Origin: Fibrobacter sp. | GTDB lineage: Bacteria > Fibrobacterota > Chitinivibrionia > Chitinivibrionales > Chitinispirillaceae | Assembly: GCA_012515615.1 (NCBI GenBank) | Contig: JAAYYB010000051.1 | Coordinates: forward strand, 1 to 52,223 | DNA length: 52,223 bases | Direction: 5' to 3' | In this document: one piece after another, positions 1 through 9,201 of the stretch | Numbering within the stretch: position 1 is the first letter of the stretch | How the letters are laid out: each line of letters begins with the position of its first letter | Made by a program: the position numbers and the translations under genes | Notes under the pieces: model-generated | Seen by the model: only the letters and a program-made list of their open reading frames with translations | What the model was told of the DNA's origin: nothing | The model's database searches: none

Positions 1-58
1 AAAACCGTGACAAAAAGCCGGAGGCGAGTAGAAACCTTGAAAATCCCCTGTTTTTCAA

Positions 59-199
59 CCTCAGAGATGAATCTGGTAGTCTAAGGGGTTGAGGCACCAT
101 GTCACCTCAGAGATGATTTTGGGAATTTGCATTGTCACTTTTTCATCTCTGAGGTGAAATCGGGGCCTTGGGTCTTGGCACTATGTCATCTCTGGGGTA
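59..199. repeat. Cluster of inverted/direct CCTCAGAGATGA repeats
   Basis: The 14-mer CACCTCAGAGATGA at 103-116 has an exact reverse complement at 143-156, leaving a 26-base loop. A further direct copy, CCTCAGAGATGA, lies at 59-70. A degenerate inverted copy, TCATCTCTGGGGTA, lies at 186-199. The words GGCACCATGTCA and GGCACTATGTCA also recur next to two of the copies. The block sits just downstream of asnS (minus strand). The 14-bp stem could form an RNA hairpin, but no T-run follows on either strand, so it is not a classical terminator. Function unknown. Confidence 0.6.
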
Positions 200-267
200 A
201 GACAGCACCGTGCCACCTATACCTCACAGTGCAACACCTGCCTCTAAATCAAACCCATTCCCAGCCA

Positions 268-1659
268 CTAAAACTCTGCATTCCCCGGAAATCTGGGAAA
301 TAAAATCACATCCCTGATATTTGACATACCAGTCACAAGCAATAGCAGACGTTCAAATCCCAAGCCAAAGCCGGCGTGAGGTGCACTTCCATACTTCCTT
401 AAATCAAGATACCACCAGTAGTTCTCAGAATTGAGCCCCAGTTCTTTGATTCTGCCAAGAAGAACGTCATATCTCTCCTCTCTTTCACTTCCACCAATAA
501 GCTCCCCGATACCAGGCACAAGCACATCCATCGCCCGCACCGTCCTGCCGTCTTCGTTGAGCCTCATGTAGAATGCCTTTATCTCTTTTGGATAATCATA
601 CACAATAACAGGCTTCCTGAACACAGTTTCGGAAAGATACCTCTCGTGTTCCGACTGGATATCACTTCCCCACTTTACCGGAAATTCAAAAGAACTGTTT
701 TTCTCCTCCAATATCTTCATGGCGTCAGTATAGGTAATGCGCTGAAACGGAGAAGATGCTATCCCCTCAAGGCGCGCGATAAGATCCTTGTCGATGCGCT
801 CGTTGAAAAACGAGAGATCATCACTGTTTTTCTCCAGAACGTAAGTGCAAAGGTAGCGCACAAACTCCTCAGCCAGATCCATGTCATTCTGCAGAGTGAA
901 GAATGCCGCCTCAGGCTCAATCATCCAGAATTCTGCCAGGTGTCTGGGAGTGTTTGAATTTTCAGCCCGGAATGTAGGACCAAACGTGTAAATCCGTCCT
1001 AAAGCCATCGCCATGGCCTCACCCTCAAGCTGCCCGCTTACAGTGAGGCTGGCCGGCTTCCCAAAAAAATCTTGTGTGTAGTCTAAATCGCCAGATTCGT
1101 TTCTGGGAATATTCTTCAGGTCGAGTGTGGTCACATGAAACATCTCCCCTGCACCTTCACAGTCACTGGTGGTGATAATGGGTGTCTGTACATAGAAGAA
1201 TCCACGCTCCTGAAAAAAGGAATGTACCGCAAAGCTGAGGGAACTCCTGAGCCTTGCCACTGCACCGAGAGTGTTAGTCCTGGGCCGCAGGTGAGCAATC
1301 TGGCGAAGAAACTCAAAGCTGTGTTTTTTCTTCTGCAGAGGGAAATCGGGATTGGCGATTCCATGGACCACTACCGACTCCGCATGAAGCTCTACAGCCT
1401 GACCCTTTCCAGGTGACTGCACCAGCTTTCCTCTCACCTCGAGGCTGCTCCCGGTAGTCAATTTTAACACCTGAGAAAACCCTGGCATTTCCTGAGAGAC
1501 AATCACCTGAAGATTCATCAGACAGGATCCGTCATTAATTTCCAGAAATGAAAACTCTCTGGAATCACGTCTGGTCCTTATCCAGCCTTTCACCAGCACA
1601 TCTGTGCCGGGCTTTCCCCTAAGCAGCAATTCCTTTATCCTTAGTTCCTGCATACTCAC
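268..1659 (-). CDS. asnS: Asparaginyl-tRNA synthetase
   Basis: Charges tRNA(Asn) with asparagine in the cytosol. At 463 residues it matches bacterial AsnRS length (about 466 in E. coli). An N-terminal OB-fold anticodon-binding region (about residues 20-100) precedes a class II catalytic core. Motif 2 is visible as [20 protein letters not shown] (residues about 226-245), and motif 3 near the C-terminus as [15 protein letters not shown] followed by IRDVILFPR. The EFWMIEPE stretch and the RDVI.FPR ending favour AsnRS over AspRS. The longest reading starts with GTG at 1657-1659, which overlaps the apt stop (GTGA). An ATG two codons later (1651-1653) is equally plausible. The overlap implies translational coupling with apt. 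A genome with AsnRS need not rely solely on amidotransferase-made Asn-tRNA. Confidence 0.95.
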   Translation of the reverse strand: MSMQELRIKELLLRGKPGTDVLVKGWIRTRRDSREFSFLEINDGSCLMNLQVIVSQEMPGFSQVLKLTTGSSLEVRGKLVQSPGKGQAVELHAESVVVHGIANPDFPLQKKKHSFEFLRQIAHLRPRTNTLGAVARLRSSLSFAVHSFFQERGFFYVQTPIITTSDCEGAGEMFHVTTLDLKNIPRNESGDLDYTQDFFGKPASLTVSGQLEGEAMAMALGRIYTFGPTFRAENSNTPRHLAEFWMIEPEAAFFTLQNDMDLAEEFVRYLCTYVLEKNSDDLSFFNERIDKDLIARLEGIASSPFQRITYTDAMKILEEKNSSFEFPVKWGSDIQSEHERYLSETVFRKPVIVYDYPKEIKAFYMRLNEDGRTVRAMDVLVPGIGELIGGSEREERYDVLLGRIKELGLNSENYWWYLDLRKYGSAPHAGFGLGFERLLLLVTGMSNIRDVILFPRFPGNAEF

Positions 1660-2177
1660 TCGCTATGATAGTTTATCAATGTTTTAGGGTTGTATCTGCC
1701 AATCTTGGCATCGTAATTGAGAAACGGAAGCCCGATGACTCCAAATATACCGGCAACCTGCGCCCCCACACTTTCAATCATCCCGGCAACAGCCTCCAGA
1801 GTTCCACCGGTAGCAATCAAATCATCGATAATAAGCCATCTTTTCCCTGGAACCAGATCCGCCTCGTGTATCTCCAGAGTCGCTGAACCGTACTCAAGAA
1901 GATAACTCTGGGAGATAGTCTTGCCCGGAAGTTTCCCTTTTTTTCTGGCCAGAACAAGCGGAAGCTTCATCTTGTAGGAGAAGCAGGCTCCAAGTAGAAA
2001 TCCCCTGCTCTCAACCGATATAACCCCATCGATATTTTCTCCCTTGTAAAGTTCTACCATACTGTCAACCACATACCCGAAAGCTTCAGGGTTTGTGAAA
2101 ATACTGGTTACATCGTAAAAAAGTATGCCCGGCTTGGGGAAATCTGGAACCTTGCGGATCGCTAAATCAAGATTCAT
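1656..2177 (-). CDS. apt: Adenine phosphoribosyltransferase
   Basis: Purine salvage enzyme that converts adenine and PRPP to AMP and pyrophosphate. The 173-residue length is typical. The PRPP-binding loop is clear: [13 protein letters not shown] at about residues 115-127. The upstream [10 protein letters not shown] segment (about 55-64) is also characteristic of Apt. The start ATG at 2175-2177 is preceded by AGGAG at a reasonable distance. The stop codon overlaps the GTG start of asnS, so the two genes form a short operon transcribed leftward. The region upstream (2178-2455) holds a shortened copy of the palindromic repeat seen elsewhere in the window. Confidence 0.95.
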   Translation of the reverse strand: MNLDLAIRKVPDFPKPGILFYDVTSIFTNPEAFGYVVDSMVELYKGENIDGVISVESRGFLLGACFSYKMKLPLVLARKKGKLPGKTISQSYLLEYGSATLEIHEADLVPGKRWLIIDDLIATGGTLEAVAGMIESVGAQVAGIFGVIGLPFLNYDAKIGRYNPKTLINYHSE

Positions 2178-2267
2178 GCTGAAATACTCCTGTGAATATG
2201 AATAGGTACACGTATGAGCCAGATAATTAAAAATACTTTCTGCATATCCGGGGAGATGCTTATGTTA

Positions 2268-2330
2268 CCTGATTTATGCATTCGGGATAGCATAATTGCA
2301 ATTCGCCCTGATCCGGGAGCATAAGTCAGG
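2268..2330. repeat. Shortened (63-bp) copy of the palindromic repeat
   Basis: The left end CCTGATTTATGCATTCGGG and the right end GATCCGGGAGCATAAGTCAGG are near-perfect inverted repeats of each other. They match the ends of the ~165-bp repeats at 16816, 25563 and 27155. The right-hand 40 bases follow the same consensus as the full copies, but about 100 bp of the centre is absent. It looks like an internal deletion derivative. It lies between the divergent apt and TatT-like genes and may carry part of their promoter region. Confidence 0.7.
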
Positions 2331-2455
2331 TATCAGGTATTTTGATTCCTGCGGCACTCTCGATGAATTTGGCGTTATTCTTTGATTTTTCCGGCGAAGC
2401 TGAGTATTTTCCAGATTCACAGAAATTCTCTCATTTCAACTACTTTGTGAGTATT

Positions 2456-3391
2456 ATGGTTATGATCAAAAAAAATGTAATGATGATTCTTCTGGCCCTT
2501 ATTCTCTTTAATGGCTGCTCGATAAGGAAAATGGCTTTAACGGGTTTCACCAGCACCCTTTCATCCCAGACCGGAGATGTTTTTACTTCCGATGATGATC
2601 CGGAGCTTATAGGGGATGCGCTCCCGTTTACAATAAAACTCTACGAATCACTGGCCCGGAAAGACTCGACAAATGCAGAACTCCTCCTTGCCACAGGTAA
2701 GCTTTTCTGCCTCTATGCCCAGGGCTACGTTTTATTTGAAGCCGATACTCTTGCGGATTCTCTCAAGACAGCAAAAAAGGCAGCCGGGAAACGGGCAAAA
2801 AAACTTTTCCTCAGAGGGAAAGACTACATCTTGAAGGGGCTTGACCTAAGACACCCAGGCATTTACGATGCTCTCTCCGGAGGTTCATCCGATTCTGCCC
2901 TGAGCATTACCGGCATTGATGACACCGCATACCTGTACTGGGGATCTGTGGCTTGGACAGGTGCAATTCTCTCTGACAGATCAGATCTGGCCCTTGCCAT
3001 GTCTCTGAAAAAAGCGGTCTCTCTAATGCAGAAAGTTTTTTATCTTGACAGCAGTTTCAGTGACGGCGCGGTTTACGAATTCATGGCGATTTATTATGCC
3101 TCGGCACCTAAAGCACTCGGCGGGGATGTGGAGAAATCTAAAGAGTTCTTTAAAAAGGCCATTGATCTGTCGGACGGAACTAAAGCTTCCCCTTATGTAA
3201 ACAGGGCTTCTGTACTTTCTCTTAAATTATCTGACTCCGATGGGTTCTCGGATTTTCTGCAGAGAGCAATTTCCATAAAAACACCGTCACAAAGTCCTTT
3301 GCGCCTTCTTAACACAATATACCAGCAGAAAGCTGCATGGATGCTTGCCAATAAAGAACGGTTCTTTCCTGCAGAACAGACAATTCAGTGA
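2456..3391 (+). CDS. TatT-like lipoprotein (TRAP transporter T-component family)
   Basis: Predicted outer-membrane or periplasmic lipoprotein of the TatT family (type member Treponema pallidum Tp0956). These are alpha-helical TPR-like proteins that partner with TRAP transporter substrate-binding proteins. A signal peptide with hydrophobic core MMILLALILF runs into a lipobox ending in NGC. After it come the family-like stretches DDPELIGDALPFTIKLYESL and LLATGKLFCLYAQGYV, then helical repeats such as ALGGDVEKSKEFFKKAIDL. The open frame continues upstream to 2342, but the signal peptide fits ATG at 2456 (or 2462), with GTGAG 4 bases upstream of 2456. No TRAP permease or TatP-like gene lies next to it, so its partner is not visible here. 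Confidence 0.8.
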   Translation: MVMIKKNVMMILLALILFNGCSIRKMALTGFTSTLSSQTGDVFTSDDDPELIGDALPFTIKLYESLARKDSTNAELLLATGKLFCLYAQGYVLFEADTLADSLKTAKKAAGKRAKKLFLRGKDYILKGLDLRHPGIYDALSGGSSDSALSITGIDDTAYLYWGSVAWTGAILSDRSDLALAMSLKKAVSLMQKVFYLDSSFSDGAVYEFMAIYYASAPKALGGDVEKSKEFFKKAIDLSDGTKASPYVNRASVLSLKLSDSDGFSDFLQRAISIKTPSQSPLRLLNTIYQQKAAWMLANKERFFPAEQTIQ

Positions 3392-3666
3392 CATTGCAAC
3401 ATGGCAAACCGGAAATCAGTTATCTTTTTTGTTGGCATCTCCGGTGCACATTAATATTTTATAAGATAGCCATATTCTTCAAGTCTCCATCTTCCTGTGG
3501 GACCAGTGTTTACTCCGTAGTATTTTCTTCGGATTTCCTGATGGCTGCAAAGTAAATAAACAGATTGCCTGTAAGGCAATAGACAAAAACACGATCAGAG
3601 TCATGGGGCATGTCCATACAGGTCATGAGCTTCTCTGTGCTCCTTTTATTTCCGGAGGTGATGACC

Positions 3667-5478
3667 ATGATTACCGCATCTACGCTTGTAAATTCCAGCA
3701 AAGAGGCTGTTACTAAGGCTTTATGGGAAAGTGATCCGGCGATCTACGACATTCTCAAAAAAGTCATCGACCTTCCAACCGCCCGTGAAATGATCTTTGC
3801 CTATCTTGACAGTCTTGATAGACATTATTTCAATGTCTATTCCCCCCGCTACAGCGCATCTCATCACATAATCGAACGCAACAACGCAAGGGAATGCATA
3901 AGGGTGCTTAAAAACATTTTCCGTACTGAAAATGAGATGCTCTCCAGCTTTTCTGCACTGAAACGTCTTCTGGAAATTGCCCAGAATAAAGAAGAAATGC
4001 TTGAAAAAACAGAAAAAGGGTTCCTGTGTGAATTTCTATATCTGTTTAGAGGAATAAACGGAGATGCAGGTATAGCAAATCTCTTTACCGCGGAAGAGTT
4101 TAATACTGATAATCCACAGGAACGTTCCAAAGAGCTTGACAATTATGCCAGAGTGATGCATTCGCGGTTCAGACAATTCAGAACAGGCACCGACCAGGTC
4201 GTGAGCAGGTCCCGATTCGAACTCAGGTCACGAATTCTTCAACATTACGGTGCCTCAGAAGATAACTGGAATGATTACCGCTGGCATCTTAAACACATCT
4301 TCCGGGACGCTGAAGAAATCGGAAAATTTGTAGAGCTTGAAAACGATGAAATTAAAGGTCTGAAAGAGGCAAAGGCTACAGGTATTTCTGTGCAAATTAC
4401 ACCTTACTACCTTACCCTCTTTTCATCACCGGGCCGAACGCTTCACGACCGTGCAGCAAGAGCACAGGTCATCCCTGGTGTAAACTACTGCAGAACAATT
4501 GCAAAGAACAGGGAATGCGGTATGGATAATGACTTTATGGGCGAAAAAACCACCAGTCCCATTGAAAACGTCACCCGTCGTTACCCTCAGATAGTTATTC
4601 TAAAACCATTTGACTCATGCCCGCAGATCTGTGTCTATTGTCAGCGCAACTGGGAAATAACTGATATTGAAGAAAGCTCGCTTAACCAGAACAGAATCAA
4701 CAGGGCTATCGAATGGATTAGAGAAAATGACTCTATTACTGAGGTGCTGGTAACCGGCGGTGATCCATTGACTCTGGATAACAAAATTATTGATGATATT
4801 CTGAATAAGATTTCCTCAATACAGCGGATAGAGAGAATAAGAATCGGCACCAGGGTTCCTGTTACCCTCCCGATGAGGATAGATAAAGAGCTGATTGATA
4901 TACTATATAGATACCATGAGTGGGGAAAACGGGAAATCTCGATAATGACTCATGTCGAAAGCACCGGAGAATTGACAGATGAATTAACAGGTGCTGTAAA
5001 GTCAATAAAGCAGGCCGGAATAAATATATATAATCAGCAGGTCTTTACATATTATAACAGCCGAAGATTCGAGACTTCGTTTTTAAGGAAATCCCTCAAG
5101 CTTTGCGGAATCGACCCCTATTACCTCTTTAACACTAAAGGGAAAGAGGAAACCGATGATTTCCGGGTTCCGATTGCCAGAATAGAGCAGGAAAGAAAAG
5201 AGGAAGCCAGGCTTCTTCCAGGGCTTGCCCGTACCGATGAATCTGTTTTTAATGTGCCCAGACTCGGCAAATCTCATCTCAGGGCATGGCAGGACCACGA
5301 GCCTGTCATGGTACTTCCAGACGGTAAACGAATTTACCGTTTCTATCCCTGGGAGTCGAAAATCTCCCTCACAGATGATTACCTCTACACAGATGTCCCC
5401 ATTTACAACTACCTCCAGAGACTGGCTGCTGACGGGGAGGATGTGGATGAATATGAGTCGATCTGGTATTACTTTTAA
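3667..5478 (+). CDS. KamA-family radical SAM aminomutase, probably glutamate 2,3-aminomutase
   Basis: 603-residue PLP- and SAM-dependent aminomutase. The radical SAM cluster motif CPQICVYC gives C318, C322 and C325. VTGGDPL, IRIGTRVPVTLP and the PLP lysine region VPRLGKSH (K535) follow the lysine 2,3-aminomutase order. The two aspartates that hold the substrate side-chain amine in lysine 2,3-aminomutase (D293 and D330 of the Clostridium subterminale enzyme) are replaced: YYLFNTK has K491 and VFNVP has N529. Lys and Asn at these positions are the reported signature of glutamate 2,3-aminomutase, whose product beta-glutamate can serve as a compatible solute. The core begins near residue 199, so there is a ~200-residue N-terminal extension of unknown role. 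GGAGG at 3654-3658 with 8-base spacing selects the second ATG (3667) over 3661. Confidence 0.8.
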   Translation: MITASTLVNSSKEAVTKALWESDPAIYDILKKVIDLPTAREMIFAYLDSLDRHYFNVYSPRYSASHHIIERNNARECIRVLKNIFRTENEMLSSFSALKRLLEIAQNKEEMLEKTEKGFLCEFLYLFRGINGDAGIANLFTAEEFNTDNPQERSKELDNYARVMHSRFRQFRTGTDQVVSRSRFELRSRILQHYGASEDNWNDYRWHLKHIFRDAEEIGKFVELENDEIKGLKEAKATGISVQITPYYLTLFSSPGRTLHDRAARAQVIPGVNYCRTIAKNRECGMDNDFMGEKTTSPIENVTRRYPQIVILKPFDSCPQICVYCQRNWEITDIEESSLNQNRINRAIEWIRENDSITEVLVTGGDPLTLDNKIIDDILNKISSIQRIERIRIGTRVPVTLPMRIDKELIDILYRYHEWGKREISIMTHVESTGELTDELTGAVKSIKQAGINIYNQQVFTYYNSRRFETSFLRKSLKLCGIDPYYLFNTKGKEETDDFRVPIARIEQERKEEARLLPGLARTDESVFNVPRLGKSHLRAWQDHEPVMVLPDGKRIYRFYPWESKISLTDDYLYTDVPIYNYLQRLAADGEDVDEYESIWYYF

Positions 5479-5673
5479 ATGAAGAAATATGACACCAGTC
5501 CTCCACGGTAGTCTGAACACAGGCCGCAGAGGTCGCTCCAGAGTATGAAGTTGAAGTTTAGAAGTTCCACCCGGAATTTATCTTCCATATTTCAATCGCG
5601 AAACGTTATTGCACCATTGTCATTATTTTATATCAGGGCAGTATATATCGCATAGTATACTGAAGGAGGAAAT

Positions 5674-6216
5674 TTGTTCAAATTAACAATCGACAATGAA
5701 ATAGAATTAGTTCTTTTGGATTTCTTACACGCCCAAGAGCTTTTCAAGCTAATTATTGATAATAAAGCGTATTTAAGGGAATGGCTCTCCTGGGTTGATA
5801 CCACGAACTCTCTTGAAGCAACTAAAGGGTTTATTTCTTCTGTAAAAAAGAAATACTCTGATAACAAAGGTTTTGAGGTCGCAATCTTCTATAAACGTAA
5901 TTTGTCAGGCATTCTTGGCGTCCTTCCTGTTGATTGGGCTAACAAAAAAACCTCTATTGGCTACTGGCTGGCAGAACCTTTTCAAGGCAAAGGAATCATG
6001 ACCAGATCATGTAAAGGCATCCTGGATTACCTGTTTAACAACTACGGGCTGAACAGAATTGAAATCAATTGTGCAACAGGCAACACAAAGAGCCGGGCAA
6101 TTCCGGAACGACTCGGGTTCGTTCAGGAGGGCATAGCACGGGACTTTGAATGGTTGTACGATCATTACGTTGATGCGGTTGTCTATTCGATGTTAAAAAG
6201 GGATTGGAATGCATGA
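5674..6216 (+). CDS. GNAT-family N-acetyltransferase, RimJ/RimL type
   Basis: 180-residue acetyl-CoA-dependent acetyltransferase resembling the RimL/YdaF group that acetylates ribosomal-protein N-termini or small molecules. The acetyl-CoA pyrophosphate loop is EPFQGKGIMTRS (Q104-G-K-G), preceded by the beta-strand IGYWLAE. NRIEINCATGN and the ERLGFVQEG segment follow, both standard in this subfamily. Translation appears to start at TTG (5674-5676) because AGGAGGA at 5664-5670 sits just upstream and no in-frame ATG is nearby. The gene stands alone between the aminomutase and the converging hydrogenase operon. The natural substrate cannot be told from sequence. Confidence 0.85.
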   Translation: MFKLTIDNEIELVLLDFLHAQELFKLIIDNKAYLREWLSWVDTTNSLEATKGFISSVKKKYSDNKGFEVAIFYKRNLSGILGVLPVDWANKKTSIGYWLAEPFQGKGIMTRSCKGILDYLFNNYGLNRIEINCATGNTKSRAIPERLGFVQEGIARDFEWLYDHYVDAVVYSMLKRDWNA

Positions 6217-6322
6217 TGAGGCTGACACCTGTTACCTTGAAATTACCATACAAAATCTCGTTGTATTATTGAGTAGTGTTACCTTAATTGCTTATTATTG
6301 TTTTTTTTAACATTCTTGATCT

Positions 6323-7774
6323 TCAATCCGACTCCCTGCGCACAACTCTCTGAACAAGGTTCCCTTTATAGTCATAGATTTCAGCCACTAACGGCATTTT
6401 ACCCATTGCATGTGTAGAACAAGACAAACACGGATCATACGCCCTTACCACCACTTCCACCTGATTAAGCATCGGCTCTGTTATCTCAGGTTTTCCATCA
6501 ATGAACTGCTCTACCACGCTTTTGACAGCCCTGCTCATAGGCTCATTATTATGAGTCGTAGGCACTATAAGGTTAGCCATTGTAACCTGATCATTCTTAT
6601 CAACCCTGTAATGGTGAATCAGCGTACCCCGAGGCGCCTCAAGAACCGCGACCGCCTCCTCCCGCCGCTCGCCCCTGGGGGCGATAATATCTCTGCCCTG
6701 AAGTTCCGGGTCATTCAGTAATTCCTGGATTTTTTCGGCCGCATGAAGCATCTCTATCATCCTTGCCCAGTGGTACCATAGAGATCGATTGCATGGACGG
6801 TTATCTGTCTGAGCACGGAATTCTTTACGCATACTTTCCGCTTTCGGAGTATCGATAAAAGTGCAGCAGTTCATCCTTGCAAGTGGTCCGACTCTATACC
6901 ACCCCGACTGCAGCCCCATAGACATTATAAAAGGTGATTTAATATATGACCACGAACGAACCTCTTCAGCAATAAAGGAATGGTACTGCGAAACCTCAAC
7001 CTGATCGAAAAGGCACTCTCCCGATGCACTGACAGCTTTCAGTTTGCCGTCATATAGATCCATTGCCCCGTCTTCTTTGACTATACAGAGGTGATTTGAG
7101 CGGAACGTCCCCAGTGAGGACAGCTCCATGTTCTTCAAGGTGAAATCTCTGATAAATTGAGCCGCTTTTTCTGAATGATCAAGAACACTGTCTATATCCC
7201 TTATGAATTCATCCCGCTCCTCTAAAGAGAGATTCTTATTCACCCCCCCCGGTACCGCACCCGTTCCATGTATCCGCTTCCCGACTGTCGCCCTGATTAT
7301 CTCCTGTCCAAACTTTCTTAAAAAAATTCCCTGATGGGCGAACTCGGGAAATTTGTCAAGCACACCCGAAATATTCCGTCCAGTGGGAGCTGCATCAAAA
7401 CCAAAAAGTATGTCCGGTGATGCCAGATAGAAAAAGTGTGTGGCATGAGACTGCAGTATCTGTCCATAATGCATCAGTCTGCGGATCTTCTCTGCCACAG
7501 GCGGTATTCTATCAATCCCCTCAATGATATCCATTGCCTTTACAGCTGTTAGATGATGACTCACCGGGCAGATCCCGCACATTCTCTGCGCGATAACAGG
7601 AACCTCCCAAAGCAACCTGCCCCTGATAAAACGCTCAAAACCCCGGAACTCAACCGTATGGAACCGGGTCTGTGCCACTTTATTGTTCTTATCTAGCAGA
7701 ATTGTGATTTTGCCATGACCCTCAACCCGCGTTACCGGATCAATTGCGATTCGTTTCAGGCCTGAATTCTGCAT
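6323..7774 (-). CDS. hoxH: NAD(P)-linked [NiFe] hydrogenase large subunit
   Basis: Catalytic subunit of a group 3 (HoxH-type) bidirectional cytoplasmic hydrogenase, 483 residues. The Ni-Fe site ligands are present as RMCGICPVSHH (C66, C69) and DPCLSCSTH (C449, C452). The protein extends 28 residues past H455; this tail fits the C-terminal peptide that a HoxW/HyaD-type protease removes after nickel insertion. No protease or hyp maturation genes lie in this window. It is the last gene of the leftward hox operon, 154 bp after hoxY. A run of eight C (eight G in the coding strand) at 7243-7250 encodes part of VPGGVNK and could be prone to slippage. Binds the NiFe(CN)2CO centre and oxidises or evolves H2. 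Confidence 0.93.
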   Translation of the reverse strand: MQNSGLKRIAIDPVTRVEGHGKITILLDKNNKVAQTRFHTVEFRGFERFIRGRLLWEVPVIAQRMCGICPVSHHLTAVKAMDIIEGIDRIPPVAEKIRRLMHYGQILQSHATHFFYLASPDILFGFDAAPTGRNISGVLDKFPEFAHQGIFLRKFGQEIIRATVGKRIHGTGAVPGGVNKNLSLEERDEFIRDIDSVLDHSEKAAQFIRDFTLKNMELSSLGTFRSNHLCIVKEDGAMDLYDGKLKAVSASGECLFDQVEVSQYHSFIAEEVRSWSYIKSPFIMSMGLQSGWYRVGPLARMNCCTFIDTPKAESMRKEFRAQTDNRPCNRSLWYHWARMIEMLHAAEKIQELLNDPELQGRDIIAPRGERREEAVAVLEAPRGTLIHHYRVDKNDQVTMANLIVPTTHNNEPMSRAVKSVVEQFIDGKPEITEPMLNQVEVVVRAYDPCLSCSTHAMGKMPLVAEIYDYKGNLVQRVVRRESD

Positions 7775-7928
7775 AGATATCCTGTTTCGTCTAAGTTTTC
7801 ACACCCGCCTGCAATGCGATTTCTATTATCATGTTCAGATCCGACTGATGAAAACCCTGCTTTTAAAATGGCTCGTTCACAGCTCAGCGTTCAGCGCTAA
7901 CCAAGGTGCACTTCTTAACCTCTTTAAT

Positions 7929-8474
7929 TCAATCATATTTCAGCAGCCTGTATTCAAGCTCCACCGGCTCATCTCTCAAAATAGCGTTAATTGTCTTCCA
8001 CACCGCTTCGGAGTTGGGTGAACAACCCGGTATAAAGTAGTCGATGTCAACTACCTGGTGACAGGGAACCACCTTTTCCAATAATAAAGGAAGCTCTGGA
8101 TCATCAGGGATTCTCTTCTGTGGATTGTAAACTGTAATTCCGTTAAGGAAAGCCTCTTCCATGCACTCCCGTAAAGAAACAGTATTCCGTAGAGAAGGGA
8201 TATCGCCCTGGATCGCGCACTCCCCCATCGAAATCAGGTAATCACAATTTGCTCTGAGCTCCTGAAGTACCCGTACATTATCCTCATTTGTACAGCCGCC
8301 CTCAATAATTCCGATTTTACACCTCTCCCCGAATTCCTTAATATCAGTAAGAGGAGATTTATTAAACTCAATAACTTCAGTAAGCGTCTCAAGCTTCTCA
8401 TCAAGATCAAGAATTGTCATATGACATCCAAAACATCCACCCAGAAATACAGTAGCGATCTTCGGTTTACTCAT
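7929..8474 (-). CDS. hoxY: [NiFe] hydrogenase small subunit
   Basis: Small subunit that holds the proximal [4Fe-4S] cluster and passes electrons between HoxH and the diaphorase module. Visible ligand motifs are GGCFGCH (C14, C17), EGGCTNE, GECAIQG and the PGCSPNS near the C-terminus, as in HoxY. About 181 residues with no extra ferredoxin domain, the short soluble form. The longest frame begins at GTG 8478-8480, but ATG at 8472-8474 has the better spacing from AGGG and is used here. The start overlaps the end of hoxU by several bases, so the two are probably coupled. The 7775-7928 gap before hoxH shows no other gene. Confidence 0.93.
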   Translation of the reverse strand: MSKPKIATVFLGGCFGCHMTILDLDEKLETLTEVIEFNKSPLTDIKEFGERCKIGIIEGGCTNEDNVRVLQELRANCDYLISMGECAIQGDIPSLRNTVSLRECMEEAFLNGITVYNPQKRIPDDPELPLLLEKVVPCHQVVDIDYFIPGCSPNSEAVWKTINAILRDEPVELEYRLLKYD

Positions 8475-9195
8475 TTTCACCCTGCTTTTCAGCTTTTGCG
8501 CTACTCTCTATCTCATGACCGATCACAAGCTTGTCATAGACTCTTCTCCCGATTGGCACACGGTATCCTGCATGCTTAGGCATCAGAGTACCAACCGGAC
8601 ACACCCTTACAGCCATATCATGCCGATCGAGGTTTGTTCCGGCTGCTCCATCGCGTTTATTTACAGCCAGTTTCTTATGTCTGCCTCTGTTTACAAACCC
8701 GAACACCTCTTTTTTGTCGATATCCTTTGAGGCATGCACACAGCGGGCGCATAGAATACAACGGTTATGTTCGATGAAAACATTCCGATGAGAGGCATCC
8801 ACATCCCGTTTCGGATAAATAAACGGAAATTGAGAAGCCAGAACACCCAGACGATATCCAAGGGCCTGAAGCTCGCATTCTCCGCTTTTCTCGCAAAACA
8901 TGCAGTAGTGGTTCCCTTCGATAAACAGCATGTCAAATAAAGCGCGCCGTATCTCAAGGAGAAACTCTGTATTATTTTCTACATTGATCCCCTTGGCCGC
9001 AGGCTGAATACAGGCTGCCTGGGGGCGCCCGTTTACAATCACCATACAGATACGGCAGCTCCCGTGCGGTCCGGTTTTCTTATGACTGCAAAGACGCGGA
9101 ATATAGATACCAGCCTCATCGGCTGCCTCCATGATAGTCTGCCCTGGCCTGCCACTCACCTTTTTTCCATCTATAGAAAAAGTGAACTCTTCCAT
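8467..9195 (-). CDS. hoxU: Hydrogenase diaphorase subunit, NuoG-like iron-sulfur protein
   Basis: 242-residue electron-transfer subunit equivalent to the N-terminal part of NuoG. An N-terminal [2Fe-2S] ferredoxin domain has ligands C36, C47, C50 and C62 (LCSHKKTGPHGSCRIC ... AAC). It is followed by GNHYCMFCEKSGECELQ, a NuoG-like cluster motif in the HoxU variant form. A C-terminal [4Fe-4S] motif CILCARC pairs with a later VCPVG. It links HoxF to HoxYH. GAGGTGAT lies directly upstream of ATG 9193-9195. Only 6 bp separate it from hoxF, and its end overlaps hoxY, consistent with one transcript. Confidence 0.93.
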   Translation of the reverse strand: MEEFTFSIDGKKVSGRPGQTIMEAADEAGIYIPRLCSHKKTGPHGSCRICMVIVNGRPQAACIQPAAKGINVENNTEFLLEIRRALFDMLFIEGNHYCMFCEKSGECELQALGYRLGVLASQFPFIYPKRDVDASHRNVFIEHNRCILCARCVHASKDIDKKEVFGFVNRGRHKKLAVNKRDGAAGTNLDRHDMAVRVCPVGTLMPKHAGYRVPIGRRVYDKLVIGHEIESSAKAEKQGENE

Positions 9196-9201
9196 ATCAC
9201 C

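Noticed and set aside
3566-3582. Hairpin ATTGCC / GGCAAT upstream of the aminomutase gene
   Set aside because: Only 6 bp with no T-tract or other context; likely chance.
3451-3594. Short minus-strand frame with protein-like text (EIRRKYYGVNTGPTGRWRLE, then EYGYLIKY)
   Set aside because: About 48 codons, no start codon and an in-frame stop upstream. It could be a gene tail, but I cannot match it to a family, so it is not annotated.
5617-5647. Possible promoter (TTGTCA ... TATATA) before the GNAT gene
   Set aside because: The spacer is 19 bp for the better -10 match; several equally weak alternatives exist in this AT-rich stretch.
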